NCBI RefSeq assembly: GCF_007828865.1
Contig: NZ_VIVK01000001.1
Span: 5,766,001-5,830,000 of the forward strand
Origin: Kribbella amoyensis
GTDB lineage: Bacteria > Actinomycetota > Actinomycetes > Propionibacteriales > Kribbellaceae
Direction: 5' to 3'
DNA length: 64,000 nucleotides
Part shown: positions 32,041-41,378 of the stretch, one piece after another
Numbering within the stretch: the first letter of the stretch is position 1
Layout of the letters: each line of letters starts with the position of its first letter
Translations under genes and position numbers: made by a program
Notes under the pieces: model-generated
Database searches by the model: none
Told to the model about the DNA's origin: nothing
The model's input: only the letters and a program-made list of their open reading frames with translations

Positions 32041-33117
32041 ATGATCGTGGAGGCGGGAAGATGCGGCTACAGCAAGTGCCGGGCGGAGTTGCCGGTACCG
32101 GGAGTCCAGGGCGGACGGCCGAGGAGTTTCTGTCGCGAAACCCGCTGGGAAGGCGGCCGGAGTTGCGCCCAGATGGCGCGGGCGGAACGAGAAGCTCTGG
32201 GCGCCCTGGGCCTGGACGCCGGCAGCACGACCTTCCGCCTGGACGCCGACCGTCTCCGCGAGCAACTGGACGCGGTACGGGGGCCGGTGGACGCGCTGAC
32301 CGCCGCGTTGGCGGCCGTGACTGCCCGGCTGGATGAGGTGGAAGCGGCAGCCGTCGCGTCGGTGGAGACCGCGAACGCGCAGGTCGCCGAAGCCGAGCGC
32401 GCGAGGGTCGCGGCCGAGGAAGCGCGGGAGCAGGCGGTCCAGCGGGCTCGGGCGAGTGCGGCGACGGCTGAACGGGCCGCGAAGGAGCGGACCGAGGCCG
32501 TCGAGCGGGCGACCGCCGCGGCTCGGCAGGCGATGGAGGCCACCGAGTCGCTGGGGGCGGCGCGGCAACAGGCCGAGGACGCGGTGACTGCCCGCCGAGC
32601 GGCCGAGGCGTACGCCGCGAAGGAGGCCGAGCGGTCTGCCGGCCTGGACCGTCAGCTCAAGGAACTGGCCGTCGCCACCGAACGCGCCCAGGTCGAGCGG
32701 GACACAGCACGCGCCACGTCAGCCGAGTACCGAGCCGAGACCGAATCGCTGCGCGTGGACCTGGCGGCGGAGCGCGACGCGAGCCGGACCGCGGAGTCCG
32801 CGCGTACTCAGGCAGTGGCCGCCCTGGAAGCCGCCGACGAGGCGGCCCGCCACCAGAAGCTCTCCCACGAGGCCGAGCTCCAAGCCGAACGCGCGACCCG
32901 GCACGAGGCCGATCGAGCGACCGAGACCCTGCGCGCCGACCTGGAAACCGTCAGCGCACAACTGGCCGAAGTCACCGCCCGCGCCGAGGCCGAAGCCGCG
33001 AAAGCCGCAGCCTCGGCGGCCGAGTTGGCGGGCCTCCGAGCCGGCCAACCGGCCGCTCGTCTCCACCCCGAGGACCTCGAAATCCTCCTGCGGGCCCTCG
33101 CCTCCCGGCCCGCCTGA
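32041..33117 (+). CDS. KfrA-like coiled-coil protein with N-terminal Cys4 motif
   Basis: The 358-residue protein begins with a Cys-rich module (Cys8, Cys13, Cys31, Cys42, spacing CX4C-X17-CX10C, containing GGRPRSFC) that probably binds zinc. From about residue 60 to 345 it is one long Ala/Glu/Arg coiled coil. This combination resembles the actinobacterial relatives of plasmid KfrA, which bind DNA and polymerise through their coil. It could be a nucleoid or segregation accessory factor. ATG at 32041 chosen; upstream in-frame codons fall in the AT-rich promoter region. Family assignment is by architecture only. Confidence 0.62.
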   Translation: MIVEAGRCGYSKCRAELPVPGVQGGRPRSFCRETRWEGGRSCAQMARAEREALGALGLDAGSTTFRLDADRLREQLDAVRGPVDALTAALAAVTARLDEVEAAAVASVETANAQVAEAERARVAAEEAREQAVQRARASAATAERAAKERTEAVERATAAARQAMEATESLGAARQQAEDAVTARRAAEAYAAKEAERSAGLDRQLKELAVATERAQVERDTARATSAEYRAETESLRVDLAAERDASRTAESARTQAVAALEAADEAARHQKLSHEAELQAERATRHEADRATETLRADLETVSAQLAEVTARAEAEAAKAAASAAELAGLRAGQPAARLHPEDLEILLRALASRPA

Positions 33118-33212
33118 CGCCGGCGCGACCACCCGCACCGCATCAGCGGGGAAAGTTGGTCTTGTGCTGACCGGGCGCTAGGGGGAATGGTGGCTTAACT
33201 AGGAGGAACGTC

Positions 33213-35348
33213 ATGGCAGACAAGACGAACACTTCCCAGGGCGCCGGGGCCGCTCCCACCGCGGAATCGCCGGCCGCCATCCGCAACGTGGTGCTGGTCG
33301 GACCCTCCGGCGCCGGCAAGACCACCCTCGTCGAGGCCCTCCTGGTCGCCTCCAACGTGTTGTCCAGACCCGGCACCGTCGTGGACGGCACGACGGTGTG
33401 CGACAGCGACGACGCCGCGATCCGGCAGCAGCGGTCCGTCGGCCTCGCCCTCGCGCCCCTCTTCCACAACGACATCAAGGTCAACCTGATCGACACCCCG
33501 GGGTACGCCGACTTCATCGGCGAGCTGCGGGCCGGACTCCGCGCCGCCGACTGCGCGCTGTTCGTCATCGCCGCGAACGAGGGCGTCGACGAACCGACGA
33601 AGGCGCTCTGGCAGGAGTGCGACCAGGTCGGCATGCCGCGCGCCGTGGTGATCACCAAGCTCGACCACGCCCGGGCCAACTACGAGAGCGCCCTCACCGG
33701 TGCGCAGCAGGCGTTCGGCGACAAGGTGCTCCCGCTGTACTTCCCGGCCGGCGGCGGGCTGATCGGGCTGCTCAGCCAGCAGCACTACGAGTACGCCGAC
33801 GGCCGACGCACCGTGCATCCACCGGACCCGGCGTACGCGGACCAGATCGAGGAGCACCGCGGCAGCCTGATCGAGGGGATCATCGAGGAGTCCGAGGACG
33901 AGTCGCTGATGGAGCGCTACCTCGGCGGCGAGGAGATCGACCAGGCGGTGCTGATCGACGATCTCGAGCGGGCGGTCGCGCGCGGATCCTTCTTCCCGGT
34001 GATCGGAGTCTGCAGCGGCACCGGCGTCGGCACCCACGAACTGCTCGAGGTCGCGACCAGCGGCTTCCCCGCTCCCCCGGAACACCAGCTCCCCGAGGTC
34101 TTCACCCCGCACGGGGTCCCGAAGGACAAGGTCGGCTGTGACCCGGACGGCCCGCTGCTCGCCGAGGTGGTGAAGACGACGTCGGACCCGTACGTCGGCA
34201 GGGTCAGCCTGGTGCGCGTGTTCTCCGGCACCATCAGGCCCGACGCGACGGTTCACGTGTCGGGCCATTTCACGTCCTTCTTCGGGGAGCACAACACCCA
34301 CGCCGACCACGACGAGGACGAGCGGATCGGCACCCTGTCGTTCCCGCTCGGCAAGCAGCAACGGCCGGCCGCCGAGGTGATCGCGGGTGACCTGTGCGCG
34401 ATCGGCCGGCTGACCCGGGCCGAGACCGGGGACACGCTGTCCGACAAGGCCGAACCGCTGCTGCTCAAACCGTGGACGATGCCCGAACCGTTGCTCCCGA
34501 TCGCGGTCCAGGCCCACGCCAAGACCGACGAGGACAAGCTGTCCGGCGGACTCCAGCGACTCGCGGCCGAGGACCCGACGCTCCGGATCGAGCAGAACCC
34601 GGAGACCCACCAGATCGTGCTGTGGTGCATGGGCGAGGCGCACACCGACGTCGTCCTGGACGCGCTCGCCAACCGGTTCGGCGTGACGGTCGACACCGTG
34701 GAACTGCGGGTCCCGCTCCGGGAGACCTTCGGCGGCAAGGCCAAGGGCCACGGCCGGCACGTGAAGCAGTCCGGCGGCCACGGCCAGTACGCCGTCTGCG
34801 ACATCGAGGTGGAGCCGCTGCCCGAGGGCTCGCACTTCGAGTTCGTCGACAAGGTGGTCGGCGGCGCGGTGCCGCGGCAGTTCATCCCGAGCGTCGAGAA
34901 GGGGATCCGGGCCCAGATGGAGAAGGGCGTCGGCGCGGGTTATCCCGTCGTCGACATCAGGGTCACCCTGCTCGACGGCAAGGCGCACAGCGTCGACTCG
35001 TCCGACATGGCGTTCCAGATGGCCGGTGGGCTGGCGCTCCGCGAGGCCGCCAACGCGACCCGGGTGAACCTGCTCGAACCGGTCGACCTGGTCTCGGTAC
35101 TGATCCCGGACGACCTGGTCGGCGCGGTGATGAGCGACCTGTCCGGCCGGCGTGGCCGCCTGCTCGGTACCGAGAAGGTCGGCGACGACCGGACCCTGGT
35201 GAAGGCCGAGGTCCCGCAGATCGAGATCACCCGGTACGCCATCGACCTGCGCTCGCTCTCGCACGGCGCGGCCTCGTTCACCCGGTCCTTCTCGCGGTAC
35301 GAGGCGATGCCGGACGCGACCGCCGCCAAGCACAAGGCGGGTGTGTGA
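33213..35348 (+). CDS. Elongation factor G-like protein (EF-G2/FusA2)
   Basis: The 711-residue translational GTPase paralogue has P-loop GPSGAGKTTL near residue 30, DTPGYADF (G3) and TKLD in place of NKxD (G4), followed by domains II-V ending with SLSHGAASFTRSFSRYE. The switch I region is divergent, as in mycobacterial FusA2 (Rv0120c type), which is not the main EF-G and whose role is unknown. A strong AGGAGG site precedes the ATG. Monocistronic, convergent with the AAA gene. Confidence 0.92.
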   Translation: MADKTNTSQGAGAAPTAESPAAIRNVVLVGPSGAGKTTLVEALLVASNVLSRPGTVVDGTTVCDSDDAAIRQQRSVGLALAPLFHNDIKVNLIDTPGYADFIGELRAGLRAADCALFVIAANEGVDEPTKALWQECDQVGMPRAVVITKLDHARANYESALTGAQQAFGDKVLPLYFPAGGGLIGLLSQQHYEYADGRRTVHPPDPAYADQIEEHRGSLIEGIIEESEDESLMERYLGGEEIDQAVLIDDLERAVARGSFFPVIGVCSGTGVGTHELLEVATSGFPAPPEHQLPEVFTPHGVPKDKVGCDPDGPLLAEVVKTTSDPYVGRVSLVRVFSGTIRPDATVHVSGHFTSFFGEHNTHADHDEDERIGTLSFPLGKQQRPAAEVIAGDLCAIGRLTRAETGDTLSDKAEPLLLKPWTMPEPLLPIAVQAHAKTDEDKLSGGLQRLAAEDPTLRIEQNPETHQIVLWCMGEAHTDVVLDALANRFGVTVDTVELRVPLRETFGGKAKGHGRHVKQSGGHGQYAVCDIEVEPLPEGSHFEFVDKVVGGAVPRQFIPSVEKGIRAQMEKGVGAGYPVVDIRVTLLDGKAHSVDSSDMAFQMAGGLALREAANATRVNLLEPVDLVSVLIPDDLVGAVMSDLSGRRGRLLGTEKVGDDRTLVKAEVPQIEITRYAIDLRSLSHGAASFTRSFSRYEAMPDATAAKHKAGV

Positions 35349-35354
35349 GCTGGT

Positions 35355-36593
35355 TCAGGACAGGCGGCGTCTGACGTCCTTGGTCCGGAGGTACGCGGCT
35401 ACGTAGCGCTCGGACTGGTTCGCGAACTCGATGTACGAGCGGACGCGGTGGAGCCAGTCCAGCGTGGACGGCTTGACCGTGGGGAGGGCGCGCTCCAGGT
35501 GGCTCATCGCGAGTGGCGGTTCTCCCCCGGTCGTCAGGGCCTCGTCGATCACCGCGTCCACGCCGCGTTCGACCAGGGCGCGCAGATCGGCGCCGCTGTA
35601 CATCGGGGTCTGGGCGGCCAGGTTCTTCAGGTCCAGCGCGGCCGACGGGATCTCCTTCAGCAGGACCGAGAGGATGTCGGCGCGGGCGGGTTCGTCCGGC
35701 GGCGGCACGAAGAGCACCCGGTCGAACCGGCCGGGCCGCAGCATCGCCTCGTCCACGTCCCACGGCGCGTTGGTTGCCGCGAGCACCAGCAGGCCGTCGT
35801 TCTCGGAGCCGATCGCGTCCAGCTCCTGTAGCAGCACGTCGACCAGGCGCCGCGCCTCGGAACCACCGTGTTTGTGCCGGGCGAACGCGAGCGCGTCCAG
35901 CTCGTCGAGGAACAGCACGCACGGCGAGTTCGCCCGGGCACGCTCGAAGGCGGTGTGCAGGTTGCGCTCGGAGACACCGAGGTACGGGTCCATCACGTCC
36001 TCGATCCGGACGTTCACGAACGGCAGCCCGCACTCCCCCGCGGTCGCCCGGGCCAGCAGCGTCTTCCCGCACCCGGGCGGACCGTAGAGCATCACGCCAC
36101 CGCCCGACCGGCGGCCGTACTTCTGGTAGAGCTCGGGCCGGCTGAGCGGCAGGATCACCATCCGGTGGATGACGCGCTTGATCTCCTCCATGCCGCCGAC
36201 CTGGTCGAACGTGGTCGGCTCCTGCGGCGCGTCGCTGACCACGAACTCGTCCTCGGGCCGCCCGACCTTCACCTTGACGCCGCTGCGCGAGCTGATCATC
36301 TCGTCCACCAGTTGCTGCAACCGGCCGGTGCCCTCGACGACTCCCGCCTGCCGGGCCGCCTCCAGGCAACTCCGCAGCAGAGCGAGCCGTCCGTTCGCGG
36401 CCGCCAGCTCACCGACCACGATGTACTGGTCGTCCGGCAGTCCGTCCTGGTCCAGCAACACGACGTACTGGTCGAGCGCGGACTCGATCTCCGCCGCGGC
36501 GACGAGCGTCTCGGCCAGAACGAGCCGGAGCAGGACGTCGTCCGGGTTCGCCTCGACCGCCTTGCGCAAGGCGGTGATCCGGTCGTTCGTCAT
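35355..36593 (-). CDS. TPR-AAA ATPase
   Basis: The 412-residue protein has an N-terminal TPR-like helical region (residues about 5-90), a linker, and a Cdc48/spastin-like AAA module: GGMEEIKRVIHRMVILPLSRPELY, Walker A GPPGCGKTLLA, Walker B LFLDELDAL, an ATNAPWDVD sensor and GRFDRVLFVPPP. No protease domain follows. It would remodel a protein partner, perhaps the membrane TPR protein encoded just upstream, with which it overlaps by 4 nt. Function unknown. Confidence 0.85.
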   Translation of the reverse strand: MTNDRITALRKAVEANPDDVLLRLVLAETLVAAAEIESALDQYVVLLDQDGLPDDQYIVVGELAAANGRLALLRSCLEAARQAGVVEGTGRLQQLVDEMISSRSGVKVKVGRPEDEFVVSDAPQEPTTFDQVGGMEEIKRVIHRMVILPLSRPELYQKYGRRSGGGVMLYGPPGCGKTLLARATAGECGLPFVNVRIEDVMDPYLGVSERNLHTAFERARANSPCVLFLDELDALAFARHKHGGSEARRLVDVLLQELDAIGSENDGLLVLAATNAPWDVDEAMLRPGRFDRVLFVPPPDEPARADILSVLLKEIPSAALDLKNLAAQTPMYSGADLRALVERGVDAVIDEALTTGGEPPLAMSHLERALPTVKPSTLDWLHRVRSYIEFANQSERYVAAYLRTKDVRRRLS

Positions 36594-37465
36594 GAACCCC
36601 ACTTCCGGTTGAGCCAGCGCCGCAGCAACGGCGGCGCCACCCACGAGTACACGCAGAACCCGAACCAGCCGACCGCGACGACGGCCGCGAGCGGGGCCAG
36701 TCCGGCGAGCCGCAGACCGTAGATCACGGCGACGGCGGCGATCCAGATCACCAACGGGTTGAACCGCTGGAACGGCCGGAGCGGGCGCATCAGCGGGTGG
36801 TTCGCGAGTCTCGCCTCCCGGGCCGCGTCCCGCAGATCGCGGTCGCCCGGGTTCGCGGCCGCCGCCGACGCGAGCGAGCGGTAGCCCGCCTTGGAGTCAC
36901 CGGTGAGCATCGACGCGGTCCCGTGCAACGCCCGCGAGTGCGGGTCCTCGGGATCGTGGGAGAGCACGGACTCGGCGTGCCGGTGCATGTCCTTGTCCTT
37001 GCCCAGGGCAAACGCCACCTGGGCCCGGGCCGCGTCCACGGCCGGACTCTCCGGCGCCTGCGACGCCGCCCGCTCGACCAACGCGCTCGCCTTCTCCGCC
37101 TGACCCGCGGTCAGACAGACCAGCGCGTACCCGATCAGCAGGTCCGGCTCGTTGGGATCAAGGCTCAGCCCCTGCAGGTACGCCGACTCCGCCTCGGTCA
37201 GCCGGCCTTCCGCGCGCAGGGCCGAGCCGAGGACCTGGAGCAGCGGCAGGAACGGACCGTGCTGGGCCAGGCCGTCCCGGAGTACGTCGATCGCCTCGGC
37301 GTTCCGGTCGAGGGCGTGCAGCGCGGCACCGCGGAAGAGGTATGCGCGGAAGTCGACGGCCGCGTCACCCCACAGGCCCTGGAGCTCGTCCAGGGTGCGT
37401 TCGGGGTGGCCGATCTGCAGCCAGTGGGCGGCGAGCTGGATCCGGGCCTCGGCCGGTTCGGTCAC
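36590..37465 (-). CDS. TPR-repeat membrane protein
   Basis: The 291-residue protein has several tetratricopeptide repeats in residues 5-215 (for example AYLFRGAALHALDRNAEAIDVLRDGLAQ and AESAYLQGLSLDPNEPDLLIGYALV), then two membrane segments (NPLVIWIAAVAVIYGLRLAGL and AVVAVGWFGFCVYSWVAP) and a short basic tail. It is coupled by 4-nt overlaps to both neighbours (GTGA with the upstream gene, ATGA with the AAA gene), so the three form one operon. Confidence 0.8.
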   Translation of the reverse strand: MTEPAEARIQLAAHWLQIGHPERTLDELQGLWGDAAVDFRAYLFRGAALHALDRNAEAIDVLRDGLAQHGPFLPLLQVLGSALRAEGRLTEAESAYLQGLSLDPNEPDLLIGYALVCLTAGQAEKASALVERAASQAPESPAVDAARAQVAFALGKDKDMHRHAESVLSHDPEDPHSRALHGTASMLTGDSKAGYRSLASAAAANPGDRDLRDAAREARLANHPLMRPLRPFQRFNPLVIWIAAVAVIYGLRLAGLAPLAAVVAVGWFGFCVYSWVAPPLLRRWLNRKWGS

Positions 37466-37923
37466 AGCGCCACCTCCACGACGAACGCGATCAGGAGCGC
37501 CTCCACCACGGCTCCGCCGATCACGGCGGCGAGTCCCGGTCCCCACAGCGAGCCGTAGTCCGCGCCGCGCAGCTGGAACGCGCGATCCATCGGCCGCTGG
37601 ATCCGCAGCAGGACCAGGCAGCACAGGACGGCCACGATCCGGGTCGCCAGCCGGAGACCGGAGCCGGTGCTGGTGCCCGTGCTGTGGTCGGTGAGCAGCG
37701 TGGCGACGGCGATCGCGACGATCAGCGAGCCGGTACCGACGAGCAGGATCAGGCGCTGCTTCGCGCGGTCCACGCCGAGCCGGCGAGCGTTGACGAAGGC
37801 GATCACGGTCGAGGCGATCACTCCGCCGAAGAACGCGACGTACGCCTGCGACAACTGCCGCCAGGGCCGAACCGTCAGGTCGACGTCCGCCGCGATCGTC
37901 GGCCGCAGCAACTCGTCCGCCAT
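37462..37923 (-). CDS. Small four-TM membrane protein
   Basis: The 153-residue protein has a short charged N-terminus and four hydrophobic segments (AYVAFFGGVIASTVIAFV, LILLVGTGSLIVAIAVATLL, IVAVLCCLVLLRI, GPGLAAVIGGAVVEALLIAFVV). I recognise no family. It is first in the operon with the TPR membrane protein and the AAA ATPase. ATG at 37923 is chosen because GGGGAG lies 4-5 nt upstream; 37944 has nothing. Confidence 0.7.
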   Translation of the reverse strand: MADELLRPTIAADVDLTVRPWRQLSQAYVAFFGGVIASTVIAFVNARRLGVDRAKQRLILLVGTGSLIVAIAVATLLTDHSTGTSTGSGLRLATRIVAVLCCLVLLRIQRPMDRAFQLRGADYGSLWGPGLAAVIGGAVVEALLIAFVVEVAL

Positions 37924-38017
37924 GCTCTCCCCTTGCTCGCTCACCCGGGCCCGCGCAGTCTAGGGCAGGCCTCAGGCCGCTGTCCCCACGTTGCCCGGAT
38001 GTGGCCGGTGACTCGGG

Positions 38018-38755
38018 TCAGCTCGGCTGCAGGACGCAGAATTCGTTGCCTTCCGGGTCGGCGAGGACCGTCCACGCGACGTCGCCCTGGCCGAGATCGA
38101 CGTCGGTCGCGCCGAGCGCGCGAATCCGGTCCTCCTCGGCCGCCTGATCGTCACCCGGGTACGGCCGCACGTCGAGGTGGACGCGGTTCTTCACGGTCTT
38201 CACATCGGGGTTGCGGAGGAACTCCAGGTACGGCCCGACGCCCCGCGCCGACCGCAGGACGGCGTGGTCGTCGGTCACCTCGTGCACGGTCCAGTCCATC
38301 GCCTCGCCCCAGAACCGCGCCATCTCCCGAGGATCCCCACAGTCGACCACCACGGCGGCCATCGGCCCGGTGTCGCGGTAGACCTCGCGCGGCTCCAGGA
38401 CGCAGAACTCGTTGCCCTCGGGATCGGCGAGCACGGTCCACGGGACGTCGCCCTGGCCGATGTCGACGGGGGTTGCGCCGAGCGCCCGCAGCCGCGCGAC
38501 CAGCTCGGCCTGGTGGGCCGCCGAGGTGGTGGCGAGATCGACGTGGACGCGGTTCTTCACCGTCTTGGGCTCCGGGACGGCCAGTACGTCGATGACGATC
38601 GCGGAGGGGTCGGGATAGGTGACGCCCTCGGGCTCGATGTTGGTCTCACCGGGCTGGTCGCCGGTCACCTTCCAGCCGAGCGCCTCCGCCCAGAACCGGC
38701 CGACGGCGGAGTTGTCGCCGGCGTTCATCGCCACCTGCACCAGTCGTGTCGCCAT
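38018..38755 (-). CDS. Two-domain VOC family protein
   Basis: The 245-residue protein is a tandem pair of glyoxalase/bleomycin-resistance-like domains. Each half ends in the same block (WTVLADPEGNEFCVL, near residues 105 and 235) and has a VKNRVH histidine motif, so it arose by internal duplication. Substrate unknown; related proteins are often annotated as glyoxalase-like. It is divergent from the HIT gene. Confidence 0.88.
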   Translation of the reverse strand: MATRLVQVAMNAGDNSAVGRFWAEALGWKVTGDQPGETNIEPEGVTYPDPSAIVIDVLAVPEPKTVKNRVHVDLATTSAAHQAELVARLRALGATPVDIGQGDVPWTVLADPEGNEFCVLEPREVYRDTGPMAAVVVDCGDPREMARFWGEAMDWTVHEVTDDHAVLRSARGVGPYLEFLRNPDVKTVKNRVHLDVRPYPGDDQAAEEDRIRALGATDVDLGQGDVAWTVLADPEGNEFCVLQPS

Positions 38756-38797
38756 GGCCTAGATCCTAAGCACGGGGCGGGGTTCTAGGCTGGGGCG

Positions 38798-39202
38798 ATG
38801 ACCGAGAACTGTCTTTTCTGCGGGATCGTGGCCGGCAGCATTCCGTCGCAGCAGGTCGCCTCGACCGAGCGGGCGATCGCCTTCATGGACATCAACCCGG
38901 CCACCCGCGGACACCTGCTCGTCGTTCCCCGGGCGCACGCGACCGACCTGCGGGAGAGCGATCCCGAGGACCTCGCCGCGGCCACTCTGCTGGCCCAGTC
39001 CCTGGTCGGCCGGGTGATCGAGCGCCTCGACGCCGACGGCGCGAACCTGCTCAGCTGCATCGGCGCCGACGCTTGGCAGAGCGTCTTCCACACCCACCTG
39101 CACGTCATCCCCCGCTACCAGGACGACCCGCTGCGGCTCCCCTGGCAGCCGGCCTCCGGTGACTCGGACGAGATCGCGAAGACGGCCGAACTGCTGCGCT
39201 GA
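38798..39202 (+). CDS. HIT family protein
   Basis: The 134-residue protein has CLFCGIVAG at the N-terminus and the histidine triad HTHLHVIPR near residue 100, with GHLLVVPRAHATDL. It is a Hint/Fhit-like nucleotidyl hydrolase or transferase acting on AMP-linked phosphoramidates or dinucleotides. A second, distinct HIT protein lies at 45912-46535. Single gene with its own start at 38798. Confidence 0.93.
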   Translation: MTENCLFCGIVAGSIPSQQVASTERAIAFMDINPATRGHLLVVPRAHATDLRESDPEDLAAATLLAQSLVGRVIERLDADGANLLSCIGADAWQSVFHTHLHVIPRYQDDPLRLPWQPASGDSDEIAKTAELLR

Positions 39203-39277
39203 TCGCGTGTAACGCCTGACGGGTGCTCTGACACTGCACCGGCGAAAGGATCTCGCCGAGCGCACCTGGGGAAGTCG

Positions 39278-40510
39278 ATGTCAGAGCTGACCAGCACCGT
39301 CCGTACCCCACCGACGGTGCCCGCCGCCGGGTTGCAGCGGCGCCTGGTGAGCCTGCGGGTCGGGGTGTTCCTGCAGGGATTCTGGCTGTGGGTCCCGGTC
39401 GAGAAGCTGTTCATGACCGAGATCGGGTTCGACGCCGCGACGATCGGGCTGATGGCCGCCGCGTACGCCGCGGTGGTTCCGCTGGTCGAGGTGTTCTCCG
39501 GTGTCCTCGCGGATCGCTGGTCCCGCCGAGGCGTCCTGATCCTGTCCGGAGTCGCCCTGCTGCTCAGCGTCCTCGTGGCCGGGCTGAGCCAGAACGTCAC
39601 CACCTACATCGTGGCCGCCCTCATCCTCGGCGTGTACTTCGCGATGTACTCCGGCACGGTCGAGGCGATGGTCTACGACACCGTGCTCGAGGAGACCGGC
39701 AGCAGCACCGGGTACGAGAAGGAGCTCGGCCGGATCCGGGTCCTCGAAGGCACCGCGCTCGTGCTCAGCGCCCTCGCCGGCGGATGGCTCGCCGAGGTGA
39801 CGTCGAGCCGGCTCACGTACTTCCTGACGCTGCCGTTCACGGTCGGCTTCCTGATCGCGGTCGCCCGGTTCCGCGAACCACGGCTGCACCAGCTCGACGA
39901 GCGCCGGTCCCTGCGCGAGCACCTCCGGGTCACGGTGTCGACCGTGCTGCGCCGGGGCCGGTTGGTACCGATCGCGGTCGCGGCCGTCGGTACCGCGGTG
40001 ATCCTGCAGGGGATCTTCGAGTTCGGGCCGCTCTGGTTGATCGACCTGTCCTCGGCGGCCGTGCTGTACGGACCGTTCTGGGCCGGACTGATGCTGACGT
40101 TGAGCCTGGGCGGGTTCCTCGCCGGGCGGCTCCACCTGGACCGCCGGCCGATCGTGGCCGGTCTCGTCGTGATCGCGATCCCGGCCGCCGTCGTCCTGAG
40201 TTTCAGCCGCGACCTCGCCGTCCTCACCGCGGCGATGATGGTGCTGGCGACGGTGATGGTGGTCGCGGGGATCCACGTGAATCGCCTGCTGCACGACGCC
40301 GTCGACTCGACCGTGCGGACCGGGGTCGCCTCCGGTGTGAGCGCGTTGTCCTGGATGGTGTTCCTGCCGTTCGCGTTGACCTTCGGTGCGGTGAGCAAGG
40401 ACGCCGGGGTGCACAGCGCGAACTGGCTGCTCGTTGCCGTGACCGTCCTGGCCGGCGCGGCGATCAGCTGGGTGACGCTCCGCCCTCGGTCTCGCAGCTG
40501 GCTACGCTGA
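39278..40510 (+). CDS. MFS transporter
   Basis: The 410-residue protein has twelve membrane segments with the MFS motif GVLADRWSRRGVLILSG between segments 2 and 3. The long central loop carries RFREPRLHQLDERRSLREHL. Substrate cannot be told. The stop is 4 bp before the ECF sigma gene, so the three genes to the right may share its promoter, an arrangement in which the sigma factor would respond to or regulate transport. Confidence 0.88.
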   Translation: MSELTSTVRTPPTVPAAGLQRRLVSLRVGVFLQGFWLWVPVEKLFMTEIGFDAATIGLMAAAYAAVVPLVEVFSGVLADRWSRRGVLILSGVALLLSVLVAGLSQNVTTYIVAALILGVYFAMYSGTVEAMVYDTVLEETGSSTGYEKELGRIRVLEGTALVLSALAGGWLAEVTSSRLTYFLTLPFTVGFLIAVARFREPRLHQLDERRSLREHLRVTVSTVLRRGRLVPIAVAAVGTAVILQGIFEFGPLWLIDLSSAAVLYGPFWAGLMLTLSLGGFLAGRLHLDRRPIVAGLVVIAIPAAVVLSFSRDLAVLTAAMMVLATVMVVAGIHVNRLLHDAVDSTVRTGVASGVSALSWMVFLPFALTFGAVSKDAGVHSANWLLVAVTVLAGAAISWVTLRPRSRSWLR

Positions 40511-40514
40511 GCCG

Positions 40515-41144
40515 ATGGAGGAGCTGCCGCCGGACGACGTACTCGTCGCGCGGTTGCGGGACGGGGACGACAAGACGTTCGCGCTCGTCCTGGATCGGTG
40601 GTCCGGCGGCCTGTTGCGGCTGGCTCGGTCGTTCGTGTCCACCGAGGCGTCGGCGGCCGAGGTGGTTCAGGAGACGTGGGTCGCGGTGATCGAAGGCCTC
40701 GACCGGTTCGAGGGCCGCTCCTCGTTGAAGACGTGGGTCTACCGGATCCTCACCAACACGGCCAAGCGGCGTGGCCTCCGCGAGCACCGGGTCGTACCGA
40801 TGAGCAGTGTCGACGACAGCGGTCCCACGGTGGACCCGAGTCGGTTCCGGCCGGCCGGTGATCCGTTTCCGGGCCACTGGTGGGACTTCCCGCCGCTGTG
40901 GCCGACGCCCGAACAGGGGATGCTGCGCCACGAGGTACAGGCTCAGCTGCGCACCGCACTGGGTGAGCTGCCCGAGCGGCAGCGGTTGGTGATCACGTTG
41001 CGGGACGTGGAGGGGTACGGCTCGGAGGAGGTCTGCGCGTTGCTCGACATCACGGCCGCGAACCAGCGGGTCCTGCTGCACCGGGCGCGCGCGTTCGTCC
41101 GCGGCAAACTGGAGGAGTACTACACACAGGAGGCGAACCGGTGA
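40515..41144 (+). CDS. ECF-type RNA polymerase sigma factor
   Basis: The 209-residue protein has sigma2 (FALVLDRWSGGLLRLARSFV, EVVQETWVAVIEGLDRFEGRSSLKTWVYRIL) and sigma4 (GELPERQRLVITLRDVEGYGSEEVCALLDITAANQRVLLHRARAFVR). A linker of about 40 residues with Trp and Pro joins them. It overlaps by 4 nt with a zinc-binding anti-sigma gene, a pairing typical of redox- or envelope-responsive ECF factors. Confidence 0.92.
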   Translation: MEELPPDDVLVARLRDGDDKTFALVLDRWSGGLLRLARSFVSTEASAAEVVQETWVAVIEGLDRFEGRSSLKTWVYRILTNTAKRRGLREHRVVPMSSVDDSGPTVDPSRFRPAGDPFPGHWWDFPPLWPTPEQGMLRHEVQAQLRTALGELPERQRLVITLRDVEGYGSEEVCALLDITAANQRVLLHRARAFVRGKLEEYYTQEANR

Positions 41145-41377
41145 ACGACCTCGACTGCAGGGAGTTCGTGGAGCAGGTCACGGCGTTCCTCGAGCACGCG
41201 CTGGACCCGGAGGCCGAGCAGCGCCTGGTGGATCACCTGGCCCTGTGCGACGGCTGCGAGCGCTACCTCGACCAGGTCCGCCGTTCTGTCACCGACCTGC
41301 GCGACCTCCCCGCCGACGCGCTCCCCGACGAGACCCGGGCCGCTCTGCTGGAGGCCTTCCGCGCCAGGACCGAGTGA
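41141..41377 (+). CDS. Zinc-binding anti-sigma factor (zf-HC2)
   Basis: This 78-residue soluble protein has the ZAS motif with ligands in DLDCREFVEQVTAFLEHAL and HLALCDGCERYLDQVRR (HxxxCxxC). It would hold the upstream sigma factor and release it when the zinc site is oxidised or altered. GTG start at 41141 in a 4-nt overlap. No membrane segment. Confidence 0.9.
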   Translation: MNDLDCREFVEQVTAFLEHALDPEAEQRLVDHLALCDGCERYLDQVRRSVTDLRDLPADALPDETRAALLEAFRARTE

Positions 41378-41378
41378 C

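Noticed and set aside
28932..33117. Prophage or integrative element around the recombinase
   Set aside because: No phage structural, excisionase, replication or att-like direct repeat was seen; neighbours are ordinary metabolic genes.
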